From positions 8,419 through 72,418 of the forward strand of contig NZ_JBDKSS010000003.1 in the NCBI RefSeq assembly GCF_039680535.1: DNA of 64,000 nt, read 5' to 3'. The notes under the pieces were generated by a model that saw only the letters and a list, made by a program, of their open reading frames with translations, had not been told where the DNA came from and did not search any database. Source of the DNA: Parvibaculum sp039680535. GTDB lineage: Bacteria; Pseudomonadota; Alphaproteobacteria; Parvibaculales; Parvibaculaceae. Below are positions 57,295 through 64,000 of the stretch, piece by piece. The position numbers were made by a program, and so were the translations under genes. How positions within the stretch are numbered: the first letter of the stretch is position 1; every line of letters starts with the position of its first letter.

Positions 57295-57798
57295 TCCCGA
57301 GTCGAGGCAGCGGTACGCGTCTCACGCACCGCGCCCGGGGTCTACAGCTTTGAGTTGTAAAGGGGGTGGCCGGAAGGTCGGAACCTATCCCCCTGTTTAT
57401 GCATGGCTTTTGTGACGTTCGCCTTCCCTTTGGGGGAGTTTTATGATATTTTGTCTCATGAAAATGAAATTTCGCGAGACAGAGCGCGAACCGACGAGCC
57501 CATCCGCAAACCGACGTTCCTGCCAGTATTCTGGTGAACCAGTGTTCCGGTCGATAACCTGATCGTTTCGAGATCAGAATGACTTATGGACGGCCGCAGG
57601 CTGCGTTTTGCCCCGGTCGAAGTCCGGGAGCATCGGTGCTTTACGCAAGAGGGTCGAAGGACGGTCAGGTTTCTTGTGGCGTCAGCGACGACATGAGGGC
57701 CGCCAAGTCGGTTTTCTCGAAGGTGTCTGATCTCTGTGTCGTGAACGGGACCACCCCGGCCGGAACCTCCGGACGGCTCGTTGGGTTAGGAAAAGCCG
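57295..57798. other. Long untranslated leader/intergenic region ahead of carD
   Basis: 504 bp with no convincing gene on either strand. It has an AT-rich stretch (TATGATATTTTG at 57442-57453) that could be a -10 region with a weak -35, placing a start near 57455 and a leader of about 340 nt. Short hairpins are visible further down (for example GATCGTTTCGAGATC near 57560). The length is unusual compared with other gaps here. Confidence 0.45.
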
Positions 57799-58890
57799 AT
57801 GACGACCAAAGCGAAGACGACTGCCAAGTCGACAGCAGCGAAGGCCAAGTCTCCCGCCGCCAAGGCGAAGCCTGCCAAGGCTGCCGCTCCTAAAGCCGCG
57901 CCCGCCAAGGCAGCGGCCAAACCCGCTGCAGCGAAAGCCGCCAAACCCGCCGCCAAACCCGCCACGAAACCGGCTGCCAAAGCTACCGCAAAGCCCGCCG
58001 CCAAGACGGCGAAGCCTGCCGCGAAGGCTGCCCCCGCCAAAGCCGCGCCCGCCAAGCCCGCCGCGGGCAAGGCCGCGCCGAAGCCTGCCGAAAAGAAGCC
58101 CGCTCCCGCCGCGAAGCTGACTGCCGCTGCTCCCGCCCCCAAGGCGAAGCCCGAAGCGCAGAAGCCCGCCGCCCCGAAGGCCGAGGCGGCAAAGCCGCAC
58201 AAGCCGGAAGCGCCCGCGCCCGTGGCCAAGGCGGCCCCGAAAGCGCCGGAAAAGGCACCAGAAAAATCTGCGGAAAAAGCCGCCGAGAAGACTGAACCCC
58301 GTAAGGAAGAGAAAAAGCCAGTGAGCAAGCCTGCGTTCAAGGCGAAAGAATTCGTTGTTTATCCCGCGCATGGCGTCGGCCAGATCCTCGACATCGAGGA
58401 ACAGGAGGTTGCCGGCCACAGGCTTGAACTCTTCGTCATCAGCTTCGATAAGGAGAAGATGACGCTGCGTGTTCCGACCAACAAGGCGCAGGCCGTTGGC
58501 ATGCGCAAGCTCTCCGACGCCGCTGTCGTCGACAACGCCCTCGAGACGCTGCGCGGCCGTGCGCGTATCAAGCGCACCATGTGGAGCCGTCGCGCCCAGG
58601 AATACGAAGCCAAGATCAATTCGGGCGACCTGATCTCCATCGCGGAAGTCGTGCGCGATCTTTATCGCTCCGAGCGCCAGCCCGAGCAGTCCTATTCCGA
58701 ACGTCAGCTCTATGAGGCCGCGCTCGACCGCATGGCGCGCGAAGTGGCCGCCGTCGAGCGGATCGGCGAGGACGCCGCGATCCAGCGCGTCGAAGCTGCC
58801 CTGCAGGGTGGTTCGGGCCGCGGCGAGAAGGCGGCAAAGGCCGCCGTCGAGACCGAGTCCGACGATGACGACGAGAACGAAGCGGCGTAA
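57799..58890 (+). CDS. CarD family transcription regulator with long Lys/Ala/Pro-rich N-terminal extension
   Basis: CarD proteins bind RNA polymerase beta through a Tudor-like RID domain and stabilise open promoters. The canonical part begins near residue 178 (FKAKEFVVYPAHGVGQIL), with ELFVISFDKEKMTLRVPTNKA and a helical C-terminal domain, then an acidic end. The first 174 residues are Lys/Ala/Pro repeats (AKPA, AAKP), strongly basic, unlike ordinary CarD of about 170-190 aa. An in-frame GTG at 58321 has AAGGAAGAG ahead of it and would give a canonical 189-aa protein, so two forms may be made. The upstream ATG 57799 also has AGGA. Confidence 0.9.
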   Translation: MTTKAKTTAKSTAAKAKSPAAKAKPAKAAAPKAAPAKAAAKPAAAKAAKPAAKPATKPAAKATAKPAAKTAKPAAKAAPAKAAPAKPAAGKAAPKPAEKKPAPAAKLTAAAPAPKAKPEAQKPAAPKAEAAKPHKPEAPAPVAKAAPKAPEKAPEKSAEKAAEKTEPRKEEKKPVSKPAFKAKEFVVYPAHGVGQILDIEEQEVAGHRLELFVISFDKEKMTLRVPTNKAQAVGMRKLSDAAVVDNALETLRGRARIKRTMWSRRAQEYEAKINSGDLISIAEVVRDLYRSERQPEQSYSERQLYEAALDRMAREVAAVERIGEDAAIQRVEAALQGGSGRGEKAAKAAVETESDDDDENEAA

Positions 58891-58916
58891 CAGGCCCTTC
58901 AATGGCGAAATCGAAG

Positions 58917-58941
58917 AGCCCGGCGAAAGCCGGGCTTTTTG
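58917..58941 (+). terminator. Rho-independent terminator after carD
   Basis: Stem AGCCCGGC (58917-58924), GAAA tetraloop, GCCGGGCT (58929-58936), then TTTT. A classic structure 27 bp past the carD stop. Confidence 0.9.
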
Positions 58942-58953
58942 TTGGACGGCAGA

Positions 58954-60462
58954 TTACTCGCTGACGATCTTGACCTTCGCGCCGGGCCTCGGCTCCCCGC
59001 CCGCGCGAAGCCCGTTCAACGCCCGAAATCGCTCGGTCCGGAAATCGGAAAGCGCCATCCGTGTGCCGAGCGTCTCCGCCGTCTCATTCAGCGCTACCGT
59101 CACGATACGCAGGCGTAGCGGCTTCGCGGCCAGCACCTCGGCCTCGGAGAGGCGGTGAAAGCTCTGAACAAGCTCGCGCAAGGCCCCGTCCTGCCGCGTA
59201 CCCGCCGCAGGCGGCACGCCCATCAGGAAACGATAAACCGTGTCCGGCGCCGCCTCGACCGCAACGAGACGCACATTGTATTTGCCGGATCGCGCCTTCG
59301 CCTCCGCCGCCTTCATGCCATTGAGCGTGTAGCGGTCGATCTTCGAAAGATCGACGCCCGACGCCCATTCGGAACTCATATAGGTGCCGATTTCGACAGC
59401 AGGGCCCTTCTTCGCCATGTCGAACTTCACGATGGTCTCGTCCGGCCCCTGTGCGATCACGGCCTTCATCGCATTGGTAAGCACGTAGTTCGGTGGCGCC
59501 GTGAAGCCGATGCGCAGACCCGGGTGCACGAAGCGGCGACCGCGCACCATTCCCTGCTCCGGCGCGTCGCCATAAATCAGGCCATCCACCGCCGTGAAAA
59601 GCGCGTCGCGGTTGCGTTCTCCCGCGCCCGCAGCCACGCCTGTCTCCCCGGCATGCTCGCGCGCCGCCTTCACGCGATCAGGCGTCGCCGGATGGCTCGC
59701 GAGCCAATCCGATGATCTCTGGTCGCGCTTGCGATGCTGGATGCGGTCGTTGAGCGCCTGCTCACCCGCCATAGCCTCAAGGAAGTCCGCTTCGGCCTGC
59801 GGGTCGTAACCCGCTTGCGCGAGATAGCGCACGCCCAGCGCGTCGGCCTCATACTCCTGATCGCGCGAATAGTCTGCGAGCAGCCCCTGCCCGCCCAGAC
59901 CCGCCGCCTGGCCGACGGCGGACGAGCCCACCACCGCGCCCAGCACAGCCCCCACCACCGAGGCGCCGAGAGCCGCGGTCTGGCGCTGTGCGCCGTGCCG
60001 CGCAATGACATGACCGATCTCATGGCCGATAACGCCCGCAAGCTCCGCCTCGTCGTCGACAAGCGCCAGCAGCCCGCGCGTCACATAGACATAACCGCCC
60101 GGCAGGGCGAAGGCATTGACGATCGGACTGTTGAGTATCGTGACGCGATATGTGGTGCCATTGCTCCCCGCGCCCTTTGCGATCCGCGCCGTGACCCCGG
60201 CCACATAGGCGCCCAGCCGCGGATCGTCATAGACGCCGCCATAGGCCTCGATGATTTTCGGATGAGCCTCCGCGCCTTCACGCGCTTCGTCTTCGGCGGA
60301 CATGAGCGGCGCGAGTTGCACCTTGCCGGTCGCGGGATTGGTCGTGCAGCCCGCAAGCGCCGCAACGAGCGCGACTGAAATCGAGACCCGCCGCAACCGG
60401 CGTAGCGCCTCAATGACTCGACTGGCGCTCTCGTCCGTCACCTTTCGCCGCTTCCCTGCCAT
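58954..60462 (-). CDS. M48 family metalloprotease lipoprotein
   Basis: A 502-aa Zn-dependent peptidase. The N-terminal signal VSISVALVAALAGCTTN has a lipobox LAGC, so it is anchored in the envelope. The catalytic HEIGH (GVIGHEIGHVIARHGAQ) and the downstream zinc Glu region (DQEYEADALGVRYLAQAGYDP) are intact, as in BepA/LoiP-type M48 enzymes that control outer-membrane protein quality. A C-terminal domain (residues about 300-500) is unassigned. It is last in an operon with the nuclease-like gene, overlapping it by 53 bp. The ATG at 60462 has GGAG close by; a GTG at 60441 is possible. Confidence 0.88.
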   Translation of the reverse strand: MAGKRRKVTDESASRVIEALRRLRRVSISVALVAALAGCTTNPATGKVQLAPLMSAEDEAREGAEAHPKIIEAYGGVYDDPRLGAYVAGVTARIAKGAGSNGTTYRVTILNSPIVNAFALPGGYVYVTRGLLALVDDEAELAGVIGHEIGHVIARHGAQRQTAALGASVVGAVLGAVVGSSAVGQAAGLGGQGLLADYSRDQEYEADALGVRYLAQAGYDPQAEADFLEAMAGEQALNDRIQHRKRDQRSSDWLASHPATPDRVKAAREHAGETGVAAGAGERNRDALFTAVDGLIYGDAPEQGMVRGRRFVHPGLRIGFTAPPNYVLTNAMKAVIAQGPDETIVKFDMAKKGPAVEIGTYMSSEWASGVDLSKIDRYTLNGMKAAEAKARSGKYNVRLVAVEAAPDTVYRFLMGVPPAAGTRQDGALRELVQSFHRLSEAEVLAAKPLRLRIVTVALNETAETLGTRMALSDFRTERFRALNGLRAGGEPRPGAKVKIVSE

Positions 60463-61255
60463 GCTCCGGAAACTCGATCTGCTCAGGATGCGTTGCCGCA
60501 ATTTCGGGTCCGTTGAAGCTGCCGATGAAGCCGCGCACACGCATGGTTTGACCAACAAGCGATTTCGGCTGATCGGGAATCGACGTCCAGACGCCGTTCT
60601 GGAAAAGCTTAGCGGCGGCCGGCGCGACTGTCACCGTGAAGTCGGTGCGCCGATCGTCGCCAAAATTCACATAGAGCCGTCCGCGCAGAAAGGCCGCATC
60701 GGCAACAATGCCTTCAACGATGGCGAAGCGGCCTTCCGCGCGGCGAAGGCGCGTCAGGTCCGTCGCTGCAATGACGGCAAAATAGGGATCGCGCCAAAGT
60801 CCACGATGCGCCGCACGTGCCTCCGCCTCAAGCGCGAGAAGTTCATCGGTACATATGCGATTGTCCGGCGAACTCATGACGCGGGCGAGGCCGTCCGCAA
60901 CGAGCCGCGCCTGCAGCGTTCGTCCATCGGCGAGCAACGGAAAGATCGTGGGCCGGCCATAGCGATCTTCGCGCGCCTTGCCATAAGCGATATGCGCGCC
61001 GCCGCGCAGAAGGTCCGCAACAAGAGCGCGCGCCTCATCCGCATATTGGCCACGCCCTTCGCCGGGCTTGGGGACATTGATGCCCGCAAGAACCGCCTCG
61101 CGCCCGTCGGCAAGCACAAGGCTTTGTCCGTCGAGCACCTCGCGCACCGTCAGCCGGTCGCCCGGCTTGAGATTGCAGGCCGCTCCCTCACCCACGACGA
61201 GGCCAACGAGACCTGCGATCGCCGCGAGGAAGGCGCAAAGCCGGGCGAAACTCAT
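60410..61255 (-). CDS. Exported staphylococcal-nuclease-like protein, catalytic residues apparently lost
   Basis: A 281-aa protein with an N-terminal signal (FARLCAFLAAIAGLVGLVVG) and a TNase/SNase OB fold (RLTVREVLDGQSLVLADGR, AGINVPKPG, EDRYGRPTIF, LVADGLARVMSSPDN). A second beta domain (LYVNFGDDRRTDFTVTVA, about 195-255) follows. By alignment to staphylococcal nuclease by eye, D21, R35, D40 and E43 appear as Gln, Val, Asn and Lys, while the R87 region (RYGR) remains, so it may be a non-catalytic homologue. It is the second gene of the response-regulator/SNase/M48 operon; its start overlaps the regulator's stop by 4 bp. Confidence 0.83.
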   Translation of the reverse strand: MSFARLCAFLAAIAGLVGLVVGEGAACNLKPGDRLTVREVLDGQSLVLADGREAVLAGINVPKPGEGRGQYADEARALVADLLRGGAHIAYGKAREDRYGRPTIFPLLADGRTLQARLVADGLARVMSSPDNRICTDELLALEAEARAAHRGLWRDPYFAVIAATDLTRLRRAEGRFAIVEGIVADAAFLRGRLYVNFGDDRRTDFTVTVAPAAAKLFQNGVWTSIPDQPKSLVGQTMRVRGFIGSFNGPEIAATHPEQIEFPEHGREAAKGDGRERQSSH

Positions 61256-61899
61256 TCGCTGGTGACAGAGGCCATGGTGCGTTGCCAGAGGAGCGCCGCT
61301 TCCGTCCGGTTACGCACGCCGAGCGTCTGAAGCACCGCGTTGACGTGCAGCTTCGCCGTGGCGACGGAAATGCCGAGGACCTGCGCGATCTCCTGATTGG
61401 AGCGCCCCTTGCCCATCTCCTCCCAAACCTCCCGCTGGCGTGGGGTGAGCTTGTCGATATTGTTGCCGCGAAAAGCCTCCGGCGCTTCGGCAAAGCCGCC
61501 CGGCCGGGAACTGAGCACGCTGTCCGGCACATAGCGCCCGCCCATCTGGACGAGTTGCAAGGCGCTCAGCGCAAGATTGGTCGGCAGGCTTTTCGGGATG
61601 AAGCCCTTGACGCCGAATTCCATGATTTCACGCACGAAGTTGGGCGTATCGCGATCGCTGAAAACAACGAGCCTCGCAAGCGGCAGGCTCGCGATCCTCT
61701 GAACCGCGGCTAGCGCTTCCGGATTGACCGAGGCGGCATTCAACTCCGCCAGAATGAGGTCGTAGCCACTCGCATCTGCCTGCGCCAGCGCGTCCGGTCC
61801 CACCGAGACAGTGACCATTGGCTGCGCCTCAATCCGCGCGGCAATTGCGCCAAGCCCTTCGCAATAGATCGGCTGCGTTCCGACGATCAGAACCTTCAT
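61252..61899 (-). CDS. NarL/FixJ-type response regulator with atypical receiver domain
   Basis: A 215-aa regulator with a receiver domain (1-120) and a C-terminal LuxR helix-turn-helix (about 145-205, KLTPRQREVWEEMGKGRSNQEIAQVLGISVATAKLHV-type segment). The receiver is degenerate: the acidic pair near residues 7-8 is Gly-Thr (LIVGTQPIYCEG), and the phospho-acceptor Asp is Glu52 (DLILAELNA). The switch Lys (GFIPKS) is kept. It probably acts without phosphorylation or as a constitutive form. No partner kinase is in the window. First gene of the operon with the SNase-like and M48 genes. Confidence 0.87.
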   Translation of the reverse strand: MKVLIVGTQPIYCEGLGAIAARIEAQPMVTVSVGPDALAQADASGYDLILAELNAASVNPEALAAVQRIASLPLARLVVFSDRDTPNFVREIMEFGVKGFIPKSLPTNLALSALQLVQMGGRYVPDSVLSSRPGGFAEAPEAFRGNNIDKLTPRQREVWEEMGKGRSNQEIAQVLGISVATAKLHVNAVLQTLGVRNRTEAALLWQRTMASVTSE

Positions 61900-62345
61900 C
61901 GCCTATGCTCCCCCCTCAGTGCGCCGACCTCCGCGCAGATGCGCGGGGCCCAATCCAGCCGGCTCAACCAGCGCGTGTGCACGTTCGCACACACAACTGA
62001 CGACAACTTGTGGGCGTATATCCTTGTCGTTTTGGCTCAGTTTCGGCGTCCGGTAAAGAGCGCCGGGATCAAAAATCAATCGCATGGACAGGACCCTTCG
62101 ATGAGGGCCCTGACATATCGGTCTACATGAACCGGTCAGGCGCCTCGTCTGCATAGGCCTTACGCAATAAGAGGGCCGCGAAATCCGTGCCGATTCGCTA
62201 CAAAATGGCTCTCATCCGGGCCATTGCAGCACGGCGAACCGGGATGCATAGCGGTCGGACAGGCCAAAAGGAGAGATTGTTGCGGCGCGCAAAAGCCTGA
62301 CGTAGGGTGCGGCCTCGCTGCCGCTTCGCCGGCATATAGCCTTCG
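61900..62345. other. Intergenic region between the response regulator and tRNA-Arg
   Basis: 446 bp, no recognised protein gene. It holds inverted repeats at 61975-61992 and 62000-62030, close to the regulator start, and should carry its promoter. The remainder up to the tRNA shows no further clear element. Confidence 0.45.
61975..62030. repeat. Pair of inverted repeats upstream of the response regulator
   Basis: GTGTGC (61975-61980) and GCACAC (61987-61992) form a 6-bp repeat with a 6-base centre. ACGACAA (62000-62006) and TTGTCGT (62024-62030) form another with a 17-base centre. Either could be an operator for the divergent LuxR-type regulator; this is unproven. Confidence 0.4.
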
Positions 62346-62422
62346 GGCCCCGTAGCTCAGCTGGATAGAGCACCAGATTCCTAATCTGGGGGTCACAGGT
62401 TCGAATCCTGTCGGGGTCACCA
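62346..62422 (+). tRNA. tRNA-Arg (anticodon CCU)
   Basis: A 77-nt tRNA with encoded CCA. The acceptor arm GGCCCCG pairs with CGGGGUC (G2-U71 wobble). The D arm is GCUC/GAGC, the anticodon stem CCAGA/UCUGG with loop UUCCUAA (anticodon CCU, codon AGG), and the T arm ACAGG/CCUGU with loop UUCGAAU. All stems close, so it is predicted functional. Confidence 0.95.
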
Positions 62423-62525
62423 TCCAGCCCAGTGTCGCAGAACCATAGCGGATTTCCCTAGGTCGCATGGGCGGGGAAGGTCCATGTAGACTCGTGCCAC
62501 CGACAACGAAATCAGTGGCTGCATC

Positions 62526-63704
62526 ATGACGACCCCGAAACTCGACATCGATCGCCTCAACGCCTTCGCGCAGCAGATGGTGGAGGACAAGAAGACGGCG
62601 GTGGGATTTCCCTGCAATCAGAACGTCAAGCTCGCGGACTTCTACCACTGGTATGCGGTTTCAGGTCTCGCCGATGTCGCGATGAACAATGTCGGCAACC
62701 CGCGCAAGCCGAGCCTCTATTCGCTCAACACACATGAGTTCGAGAACGAGGTCATCGATTTCTTTGCCCCGCTCTATGGATTTCCCGCCGGCGAGGCCTG
62801 GGGCATCGTGACCAATGGCGGCACGGACGGAAACAATCACGGCATCTATTTCGGCGTCAACGTGCTGCGCGCGCAGAGCAAGCTCAGGCCCATCCTCTAT
62901 GTCTCGGAGGAAGCGCACTACTCGATCAAGAAGCTGGGCGACTTGCAGGACCTCGACATGCAGCTCGTTCCGGCCAATGTCCGGGGCGAGATGGAAGTCG
63001 ATGCGCTGGAACAGGCGCTGGACCCGAGCCGCCCGGCCCTTGTCGTGATCGCCATGGGGTCGACCTTCAAAGGCGGTATAGACGATCAGGACGCGATCGA
63101 CGCCGTGCTGGCGCGAAAGAAGCCCGTGGCGCTCTACCGCCATGTCGATGCGGCGCTCTTCGGCGGCTATCTGCCCTTCACCGAACATGCCCATCTCGTC
63201 GATCGCCGCCTGCGCAAGTTCGATTCCATCGCCGTCAGCGGACACAAGTTTTTCGGCTTCGACGAGCCGCTGGGGCTGTTCATCACCACGAACAAAGTGC
63301 TGAACACGCAGAACCCGTTTCATGTCGCCTATCTGAACGACGCCGTTCCGACGATCACCTGCTCCAGATCCGCGCTCGCTCCATTGAAGTTCTGGTGGCA
63401 GATCCACAAGACCGGCCTCGAGGGATACAGGCATCAGGCGGAACTGATCCTGAAAAACGCGGCCTATCTCAAACAGAGGCTCGACGAGATCGGCTATCCC
63501 GCTTGGAAGAACGAATTTTCAAACACCGTCTACTTTCGTCGTCCCGGCGAGCGCGTGATGCGCAAATGGGGACTTGCGCCAACCGAAGACGAACGCCTCG
63601 GCGGAAAACTCGCGCATGACGTCGTGATGCGGCATGAGGGCATGCACATGATCGATCATTTCGTCGAGGACATTGTCGAGGATATGAAGCAGGCGCAGGG
63701 CTGA
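62526..63704 (+). CDS. hdc: Histidine decarboxylase (PLP-dependent, group II)
   Basis: A 392-aa PLP enzyme of the bacterial histidine decarboxylase type that makes histamine from histidine. The PLP-binding TNGGTDGNNHGIYFG, HVDAALFGG and the lysine-bearing SGHKFFG (Lys241) are visible. NVGNPRKPSLYSLNTHEFE matches the bacterial Hdc N-terminal region. The enzyme is cytosolic. Related decarboxylases (serine or other) cannot be excluded without alignment. It starts 104 bp after tRNA-Arg(CCU); the ribosome site is weak. No histidine/histamine antiporter is in the window. Confidence 0.82.
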   Translation: MTTPKLDIDRLNAFAQQMVEDKKTAVGFPCNQNVKLADFYHWYAVSGLADVAMNNVGNPRKPSLYSLNTHEFENEVIDFFAPLYGFPAGEAWGIVTNGGTDGNNHGIYFGVNVLRAQSKLRPILYVSEEAHYSIKKLGDLQDLDMQLVPANVRGEMEVDALEQALDPSRPALVVIAMGSTFKGGIDDQDAIDAVLARKKPVALYRHVDAALFGGYLPFTEHAHLVDRRLRKFDSIAVSGHKFFGFDEPLGLFITTNKVLNTQNPFHVAYLNDAVPTITCSRSALAPLKFWWQIHKTGLEGYRHQAELILKNAAYLKQRLDEIGYPAWKNEFSNTVYFRRPGERVMRKWGLAPTEDERLGGKLAHDVVMRHEGMHMIDHFVEDIVEDMKQAQG

Positions 63705-63740
63705 CCGGCGATCACCTCGGGCCGGAACGGAAATTCGATC

Positions 63741-64000
63741 TCATACCGTCGCAGCATCAGGCGTGACCGCCGCGAGAAAGGCGTCGATCACCCTGTTCTT
63801 GCGGCAATGCTCCTTGAGGGCCGCCACCTTCTCGCGGGCGAGATTCCAGCTTTGTGACCCGAAAGACTCGGATACGCGCTCGACGCAATCGACGATATCG
63901 CGGCCCCTTCTGATATCGAACAGATAGGGATAATCGGCGCCGAGATTTGCGACCGCTTCCGCGTCGTCGCGCTGCGCCATCACGACCGCGCCGCAATGCG
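63741..64000 (-). CDS. Unidentified protein, C-terminal part (cut by window edge)
   Basis: The last 84 or so residues of a gene that starts beyond the right edge; the frame is open to the edge (first visible residues HCGAVVMAQRDDAEAVANLG). Helical and polar, with ESFGSQSWNLAREKVAALKEHCRKNRVIDAFL. The 'GAVVMAQ...ANLG...PYLFD' pattern resembles the C-terminal nucleotide-sugar region of GT-B glycosyltransferases, but the sequence is too short to assign. It is convergent with the histidine decarboxylase gene, 36 bp apart. Confidence 0.6.
   Translation of the reverse strand, partial: HCGAVVMAQRDDAEAVANLGADYPYLFDIRRGRDIVDCVERVSESFGSQSWNLAREKVAALKEHCRKNRVIDAFLAAVTPDAATV

Noticed and set aside
57370..57420. 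EcfG general stress promoter (GGAAC...CGTT) ahead of carD
   Set aside because: GGAAC occurs near 57380 but no CGTT stands 16-17 bp downstream.

Overview
This window looks like core chromosome of a GC-rich alphaproteobacterium. The evidence is gene order: prfA-prmC-DUF4167-clpB, lysC/ubiG, comF-grxC-nitrilase-DUF1178, secA/parvulin-argJ-mutT, aroK-aroB-CNNM/CBS, bolA/J-domain-cobS-cobT, and a SUV3-like helicase-S4-fdxA-carD block. All of these are recurrent in Rhizobiales and relatives. Tandem epoxide hydrolases, an acyl-CoA dehydrogenase and a B12-dependent acyl-CoA mutase would suit a Parvibaculum-like organism, but that genus is a guess from memory, not from a search.

Layout. 1-12 kb: clpB (cut by the left edge, with a candidate sigma-32 promoter), a MOSC protein, DUF4167, prmC-prfA, ispG, a RodZ-like protein, ptsP and lysC. 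12-19 kb: ubiG, a cytochrome c lipoprotein paired with a Tat-exported aldonolactone oxidase, DUF1178, nitrilase, glutaredoxin, comF, a methyltransferase, a 59-aa orphan Flp pilin and mutT. 19-25 kb: argJ with a Lys/Ala-rich tail, a parvulin, secA and an unidentified P-loop protein. 25-30 kb: an MFS transporter divergent from two epoxide hydrolases, then accA. 30.4-32.9 kb: an ECF41-type sigma factor operon with a matching promoter, plus a thioesterase, lying between accA and xerD. 33-43 kb: xerD, a large exported protein with a 47-aa membrane protein ahead of it, the shikimate genes, a CBS protein, bolA, a J-domain protein and cobST. 43-52.5 kb: a phytase-like esterase, a VUT transporter, rpmB, meaB and methylmalonyl-CoA mutase, a Sel1 lipoprotein and an acyl-CoA dehydrogenase. 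52.8-59 kb: helicase, S4 protein, TerB-like protein, fdxA and a CarD with a 174-residue Lys/Ala/Pro extension. 59-64 kb: an operon of a degenerate response regulator, a nuclease-like protein lacking catalytic residues and an M48 lipoprotein, then tRNA-Arg(CCU), histidine decarboxylase and a gene cut by the right edge.

No phage, IS element, CRISPR array or classical defence island is visible. The most unusual features are the ECF41 operon with its own predicted promoter, the long basic tails on CarD and ArgJ (CarD with an apparent internal ribosome start), the operon of two 'dead-site' proteins at 60.4-61.9 kb, and two small genes easily missed by automated calling (Flp pilin and the 47-aa membrane protein). 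Functions are inferred from sequence motifs read by eye. Start sites were chosen from ribosome-binding sites and family N-termini.
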